The position numbers and the translations under genes were made by a program. This document shows positions 59,123 through 64,000 of a stretch of 64,000 bases of DNA, one piece after another (the first letter of the stretch is position 1; each line of letters begins with the position of its first letter). The notes under the pieces were generated by a model. That model saw only the letters and a list, made by a program, of their open reading frames with translations, did not search any database and was not told the origin of the DNA. Source of the stretch: Paralichthys olivaceus (lineage: Eukaryota; Chordata; Actinopteri; Pleuronectiformes; Paralichthyidae); contig NC_091095.1 of NCBI RefSeq assembly GCF_024713975.1, forward strand, positions 1,442,001 through 1,506,000, given 5' to 3'.

Positions 59123-59416
59123 GCGCGGTGATGAACTAACATGGCGGCGGTTGTTGTGAGCGGGGCCGTGGGACCAGAAAAACAAGACGAGCAGCGGAAG
59201 CTCGGAGGCAGTTAAACCGTGACACCAGAACAGCTCCGCGGCTGCAGCGTGACTCCCTTCCAGCTCCCGCGGGTCGCGTCGGCACCGGACTTTTGTTCCG
59301 GGATTATTTATTATCACAGCCGGACCGGGCTCAGCGGCTAACTGCAGCTAGCTCAGCCGGGGCAGCTAGCGGAGGAGGCGGCAGAGCGGAGAGCGGAGAG
59401 CCGCCTGGGTGTCACC
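59118..59416 (+). other. tut4: TUT4 untranslated first exon (approximate 5' limit)
   Basis: GC- and CpG-rich sequence ending in GTCACC followed by a GTGAGT donor at 59417. It pairs with the TTTCAG acceptor at 61549-61554. The transcription start is not determined; a start near 59,100-59,140 is inferred from composition and the promoter motif. Confidence 0.6.
59141..59215 (+). other. uORF in the TUT4 leader (24 codons)
   Basis: An ATG in strong context (A at -3, G at +4; aacatggcgg) opens 24 codons beginning MAAVVVSGAV and ends TAA at 59213-59215, upstream of the splice donor. Shorter overlapping uORFs begin at 59118 (13 codons) and 59131 (2 codons). Use depends on the true transcription start. 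Confidence 0.5.
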
Positions 59417-60690
59417 GTGAGTCCCTCACACAGCACGGGGATCCGCTTCTGGTTTTAATGGTGAGCGTCTGATTGAGTCGATCTTCTTCGTGTGCTTTGG
59501 TTTGTGTCGAAGTCTGCCCCCCCCCCCCCCCCACCCCTCTTCATGCAGCTCCTGCTTCCGTCTCACCTGAGCCTCACTCGGCTCCGACACCTCCACAACA
59601 ACGGAGCCAAACCTCCGCGAGCCTGGACTCAGGTCCCCATCGCTGCCCTGCTTCTCTTTCGGTGTGTTTGAGTTCAGCAGCTGCGGACAGTAACTCAGTG
59701 CAGTAGCTGCAGTACTTGTACTTCACTTGTTTCTGTTACACGCGACTATATTTGTCTGATTCTCTCCTCGGACATTCTCAGCTCAAGATATAAAAAGACA
59801 ACACCTGGGAAACAGTGAACTCTTGTTCCGTTAGCTTCTAATTATAACGATGAGAACTATAGCAACAAAAACAGCAACGGGCCATCTCTCTGCACAATAA
59901 GTACTTTAAACAACAAGAGCATGTGTGGAGGATTCACGTGTACTTTTCCTTGTATTTTTACACGAGTATATTGTTACTCAAGTCTCACCTGAACCTACTT
60001 CAGCCCCAATCCCCTCAATTAAGATGACGATGAAAACAAAGCAATAACTTAATACACTATTTCACTGCTCTAATTCTCTGTCCGTACTACAGGATTGAGG
60101 TATTTGAGCTCAACTATATTTATTATATGCTACTGTCTACTTGGGGGTGTAACAGAATACGCTTACTTCTGTACTGTACATAATATAATATAATAGTCAG
60201 TGATTAAATCAACACTTGGAACAGGTGTAAAACAGTTTGTTCCATAAAAACCAATGAGGTTTGTGAAAACACAAATAAGGCAATTATGTGGAAAATTTGT
60301 AGAAATCTCATGCTGCAAAATTTAGTTTTTTCTTCTCTGCTCTGCCATCAGTCATTGAAAGATCATTTAGATTTATCTGGTTGTCCGATAGGGCTCAGCA
60401 TCTTGATTTGGACCCACTGCACTGAACTCGCTGACTGTAAATAAAGAAGCTCAGTTGTGTTTTCTAGAACAGTTGTGGATATTTTCCTTTAATTGTCCTG
60501 AGGGCCTGTGTGTAAAAAATGTCTGAGAAGGGCTGAAGAGGCTGTTCACGCATCACTGCATCAGTATTAAAAATCTAATTATGTCATTAAGTCCCTTTTA
60601 AAACAAAACAAGACAAAAAAAACTATTTTGAGTCCAATTCATTTGATTATAACTCTGAAGACATTAGAGTTAAAGATCAGTAGAAGATGA
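59417..60690. other. TUT4 intron 1, proximal part
   Basis: No coding sequence recognised. A C16 homopolymer lies at 59517-59532; the rest is unremarkable AT-rich intron. Confidence 0.6.
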
Positions 60691-60699
60691 TAAGATAAG

Positions 60700-61115
60700 A
60701 TAAGAGTTCAGATTTTATTTTCTGGTTTAATGGCTTCAGACTTATACTCTTGTATCACACCATACCACATTTATCTGAGCAAAAGTAAAGGAGCAGTTTG
60801 TCTTCATGAAACTTTAAGTAAAACATTTCATATTTGGTTGCATAAGCTTTGCCTGCAATAACTGTGTCAAGCCTGTGACCCCCTGACTTCACCAAACTGT
60901 GGCATTCTTCATTAGTGAAGCTTTTCACTGCAGTTCAGTTTCCTCTTCAGGAGCTGAAATGCTGCTCTGTTGTGTTCAGCGACTGACTTGGCCGTTCGGA
61001 AACCTTCCACTTTTTCCCCCTGATGAAGCCCTTTGTTGTGTTAGTGGGTCATTGTCGTGCTGCATGATGAAGTTTGCATCGTTTCTCTGTAAACTGGCAG
61101 ACAAAATGTTTCTGT
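60700..61115 (-). pseudogene. Decayed Tc1/mariner transposase 3' end
   Basis: On the minus strand short pieces of a Tc1-like transposase C-terminus are readable in shifting frames: QHDNDP, a GKKWKVS segment, FQLLKRKL, then a C-terminal piece containing HRLDTVIAGKAYATKY ending near 60,828, followed by element-like 3' flank. Stops, frameshifts and an internal deletion show it is dead. It lies in TUT4 intron 1, antisense to the gene. Confidence 0.6.
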
Positions 61116-61626
61116 AGACTTGTGAATGCATTTTGAAAGCCCAAATTAATGTCATTATTCAATAACATGCAAGAGAAACTTGAGTTATTAAACAGTCACC
61201 AGAACTGTTGCCTTATTTTCTGTCAACAGTATCAACTACTTATTTCAAGTGTCATAAATAAACGGTGTAGACTTTGTGGCACTCTCCTTTTTAAAAGTAT
61301 ATAAATGAATTGCAGTCCCCCTACATTTAAAGAAGGAATAATTCCTTAGTTATTTGTAATTGATTTTAATTATTTTTTAAATCTTTATTTAAGCTCTATA
61401 CACTCACTGTATGTTTACTTTTGTTTTTGTTTGGTTTTCTTCAACTTAATTGGTCAAACAAAACACAACAGACTATCTCGAAGCGTTCTGTTGTGCTGTC
61501 CGGCCACTTGGATTGATAGCTCTGATATATTGTTTTTTTAAACCTAGATTTCAGGTGGCCTGTCTGCCTGGTGATCCTCAGCGTGGTGTTGACTCCACCA
61601 GGGACAGCAGCAGCTGGACAGGAGGG

Positions 61627-64000
61627 ATGGATGAGTCCATAAGTCCAGTGAAATCCGTCAAACCGTCTCAGACGAGAGGAGCCAAAGCTTTGTCCAGCGA
61701 CAAGTCAAATAAAGACGCTGCTGCGCAGAGAGAGGGCCCCAGACCTGCACCTCGCAGCAAAGAACACCTCACCAGTGTGAAGGATGACCAGAATATAGGC
61801 GGCCAGGGGAGCCGTGGGCAAGGCAAAAGTACCACAGACCCTCCCCAGGAAAAGAGGAGGGGCCGGCCGTCCAGGCTGACTAGACTCACTGGAAGAACAA
61901 GTTCTGGAGAGAGAGGCAAAGGGGCAAACTCACAACAGCAGCCGAAGACACAGGTTCCTGACACCAGAGCCTCTTTTTCTGCAGACAGCAGCCCCTCAGC
62001 AAACAGAGAGACCACCTCTCCTGTTGTGACTGGTACACCTGAGGGGGCCCGCGCAGCACAGGCCAAGAGCTCCGTTATAACTCCTGCAAAGGAAAAGTCC
62101 AATGGTAGGTTCGCACAAGATTTTCCTGAGATGATTGTTTCTTCATCACCAAATGTGGGTCAAGTAAACTGCATGTTCTTTGCTGTTTGTAGCGGTGAGA
62201 GCTGCAACATTGATGCATCAGTCTGATGAGGCCACAGAGGTGAGACCCACCGCGGAGGAAAGACCCCTAACAGAGCAACAGCTGGGCCTCCGACAGGCAG
62301 AGGAGCGCCTCTACAGAGACTACATCCACCGACTGCTCAAAGTAAATTACTTATCCATGTATACTAGGGCTGTCAAAATTACTCCAAAATGACGTTCGAA
62401 TATTCGCTCTAAAAAAACACATAGGTTTGAACCATTCGAATATATGCGCAGTGCGCATTATGTCAATAACAGGAGGACAAACTAATACGAGACATAACTA
62501 CTTGTATAGGTATTTTTATTTCAGTTTTAACATAAAACATACTTACACATTACAAAAAATGTAAATGAACTAACTGTAAAACTTAGACTGTAAAAAAAGG
62601 CCGCTCTCGCTGTGTTTCGGCTACAAAACTCCGCGGAACTGATCCGAAACCAGCCCGAATTTGTATGAATAGTTCAACATACAAGAGTCTTTAAAAGATC
62701 TTCAGACTTGCATCTCAGGGGAAATACGAGTGCAGACGTGGTTGTATTGACAGAATATTTTAACATCAGGTCATGCTTATTCAGGTGCATATTGTAAATC
62801 CGTCCAACTTGCTGAGATGCCTGCACTCCTTCCTCCTCTTCCTCCTCTTCCTCAAACATGTCTCCTACTGACTCAGCCTTCAGCAGCTCAGCAGGAACAG
62901 AATGGTGGATCCAAATCTTTTTCAGTGTAGTTTTCATCAATGAAAATCAGCCAGCGTCTGAAACGCTACTTTAAAAATCTTTTTTGTACTTTTGCAAGCT
63001 GAGAGTGCTGAAAAACAAACTACATTTCCCACAATGCATTTCATTTTTCTCACAAATTGTTCAGAGATTCTCAATGTATTTCCTCAGTCACATGTCCTGA
63101 AAACAAAGACACAAGATGTGCATATGTCTCATCCTGATCTAAAGAGAGAGGCGTACAAATGATCTTACAGGTATACACGAACATATGTTGCATCAGGTCT
63201 GAATAGGTTGAACGTTAGATTTCTCAGAGGGCAAAATAGCTGGAGAGATAATTAGCGGTTGTGAGGTGATTAGCTGTTGAATTGATTCATAAATTGAAAG
63301 AAAATGAATCTGAACCAGTTTTGATAAATTGTCAGTAGTCATTTATCAGGAGGTGGGGTTTATATGATGTTATTGTCTGGAAGACAAAATCTGCAAACTG
63401 CAGGAGAACATGTCAACTGATGGTTTTTGCCTCTCCCTCTTTTTTGACAGCAGTCCCCCGAGTACCCAAACTACCAATACTTATGCAAGCTCTGTTCTGT
63501 GCACATTGAGAACATTCAAGGAGCACACAAACACATCAAGGAGAAGAGACACAAGAAGAACATCATGGTATATCATTTATTACTTTGTGTTGTCCTTCCT
63601 CTCACTTATTAATGCTCTTAGGCAAGAAAAGGTTTAGGATTGAGTATTTTATATTTTCTGCTCAGGAAAAACAGGAGGAGAACGAGTTGCGGGCTCTTCC
63701 GCCGCCGTCCGCAGCCCAGCTCAGGGCTGTAGACGCGGCCGTCATAGAAACTGCAAGACAGCACGGGATCTCAGAGGAAGACTTTGAAGTTCGGAAGGCC
63801 GTGGTCATCAAGATGGAGGAGATCATAAAGAAGCATCTCTCAGGTTTTATGCTGTGATGTTGTTCAGCTTTGTCTGTGTAGTGTTAAAATGTGTTAAAGT
63901 GTCTTGACAAACGTTTGAATTTTCATTTTGTTTCTCTGAAATGAGACCTTCGTCATCCTCTGTCCGGTTATTCTTCAGAGCGCCAATCAATCGAGATAAA
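61627..64000 (+). CDS. tut4: Terminal uridylyltransferase 4, N-terminal part (runs off the window)
   Basis: Coding exons: 61627..62104, 62193..62341, 63451..63567, 63666..63843, 63979..64000 (partial), all with GT/AG introns and in frame; exon 2 begins at 61555 with leader. Start MDESISPVKS resembles the start of human TUT4. Residues 1-160 are a low-complexity basic/Ser-rich tail. Residues about 185-209 contain LTEQQLGLRQAEERL, then SPEYPNYQYLCKLC opens a C2H2 finger closed by the His residues of GAHKHIKEKRHKKN; EKQEENELRALPPP and an acidic helix follow. These blocks match TUT4 better than TUT7. The nucleotidyltransferase catalytic site lies beyond 64,000. Known role of the family: cytoplasmic 3' uridylation of pre-let-7 (with LIN28) and of mRNAs. 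The neighbouring divergent GPX7 matches vertebrate synteny. The last exon fragment is the least certain. Confidence 0.92.
62365..62480. mobile_element. hAT-like terminal sequence in a TUT4 intron
   Basis: tagggctgtcaaaattactcc followed by cgttcgaatattcg resembles the 5' end of fish hAT-family non-autonomous elements. No matching inverted 3' end is visible, so it is probably a truncated copy; its right limit is unknown. Confidence 0.45.
63019..63038 (+). promoter_or_regulatory. ZNF143/THAP11-like motif in a TUT4 intron
   Basis: actacatttcccacaatgca matches the same motif class as the site at 59103. It is intronic and may derive from a dispersed repeat, so function is doubtful. Confidence 0.35.

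Noticed and set aside
60899-61117. Plus-strand 72-codon ORF in TUT4 intron 1
   Set aside because: It is the antisense of the decayed Tc1-like transposase.

Overview
This is vertebrate nuclear DNA, most likely from a spiny-rayed (percomorph) teleost fish. The evidence is spliced genes with GT/AG introns, a head-to-head GPX7/TUT4 pair as in other vertebrates, L2-like retroelement tails, a MITE with the terminal sequence I associate with percomorph genomes, and Tc1 and hAT debris.

Region 1 (about 770-54,240, plus strand) is one gene. A TATA box precedes four small phase-1 exons and one uninterrupted 51,152-bp terminal exon: join(836..887, 1276..1371, 1476..1643, 1770..1886, 2973..54124). The join stays in frame and gives a predicted protein of 17,194 residues: signal peptide, two complete Ly6/uPAR (LU) domains with ten cysteines each, about 16,900 residues of almost pure Thr/Pro heptads (six Thr, one Pro), and a C-terminal GPI-attachment signal. 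The order LU-LU-glycosylated stalk-GPI resembles LYPD3 (C4.4A), enlarged to a size comparable with the largest mucins. The array is hierarchical. 21-bp units are built into higher-order blocks whose measured offsets (4,323; 3,960; 2,409; 4,530; 4,392; 11,208; 1,017; 1,476 bp) are all multiples of three. A hydrophobic island, I-(V/A)-A-V-Q, recurs 19 times and only between about 30.3 and 49.5 kb. This gene is the exceptional object in the window.

Region 2 (about 54,940-58,420, minus strand) is GPX7, a cysteine-type ER glutathione peroxidase of 186 residues in three exons, with C-terminal KEEL. It is convergent with the giant gene.

Region 3 (about 59,100-64,000, plus strand) is the 5' part of TUT4 (ZCCHC11), a terminal uridylyltransferase. 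A GC-rich untranslated first exon with short uORFs is followed by the coding exons for the N-terminal tail, the C2H2 finger and the start of the first transferase-like module. The gene runs off the window before the catalytic residues. GPX7 and TUT4 start codons diverge from an interval of about 700 bp that holds AATAAAGTC-type repeats, a polypurine tract and a ZNF143/THAP11-like site.

Mobile-element debris: L2-like tails in intron 1 and at the 3' end of the giant gene, a MITE in GPX7 intron 1, a decayed Tc1/mariner transposase in TUT4 intron 1 and a hAT-like end in a later TUT4 intron. The very long valine-rich or Cys/Trp-rich frames on the minus strand across 3-54 kb are compositional shadows of the Thr/Pro repeat.
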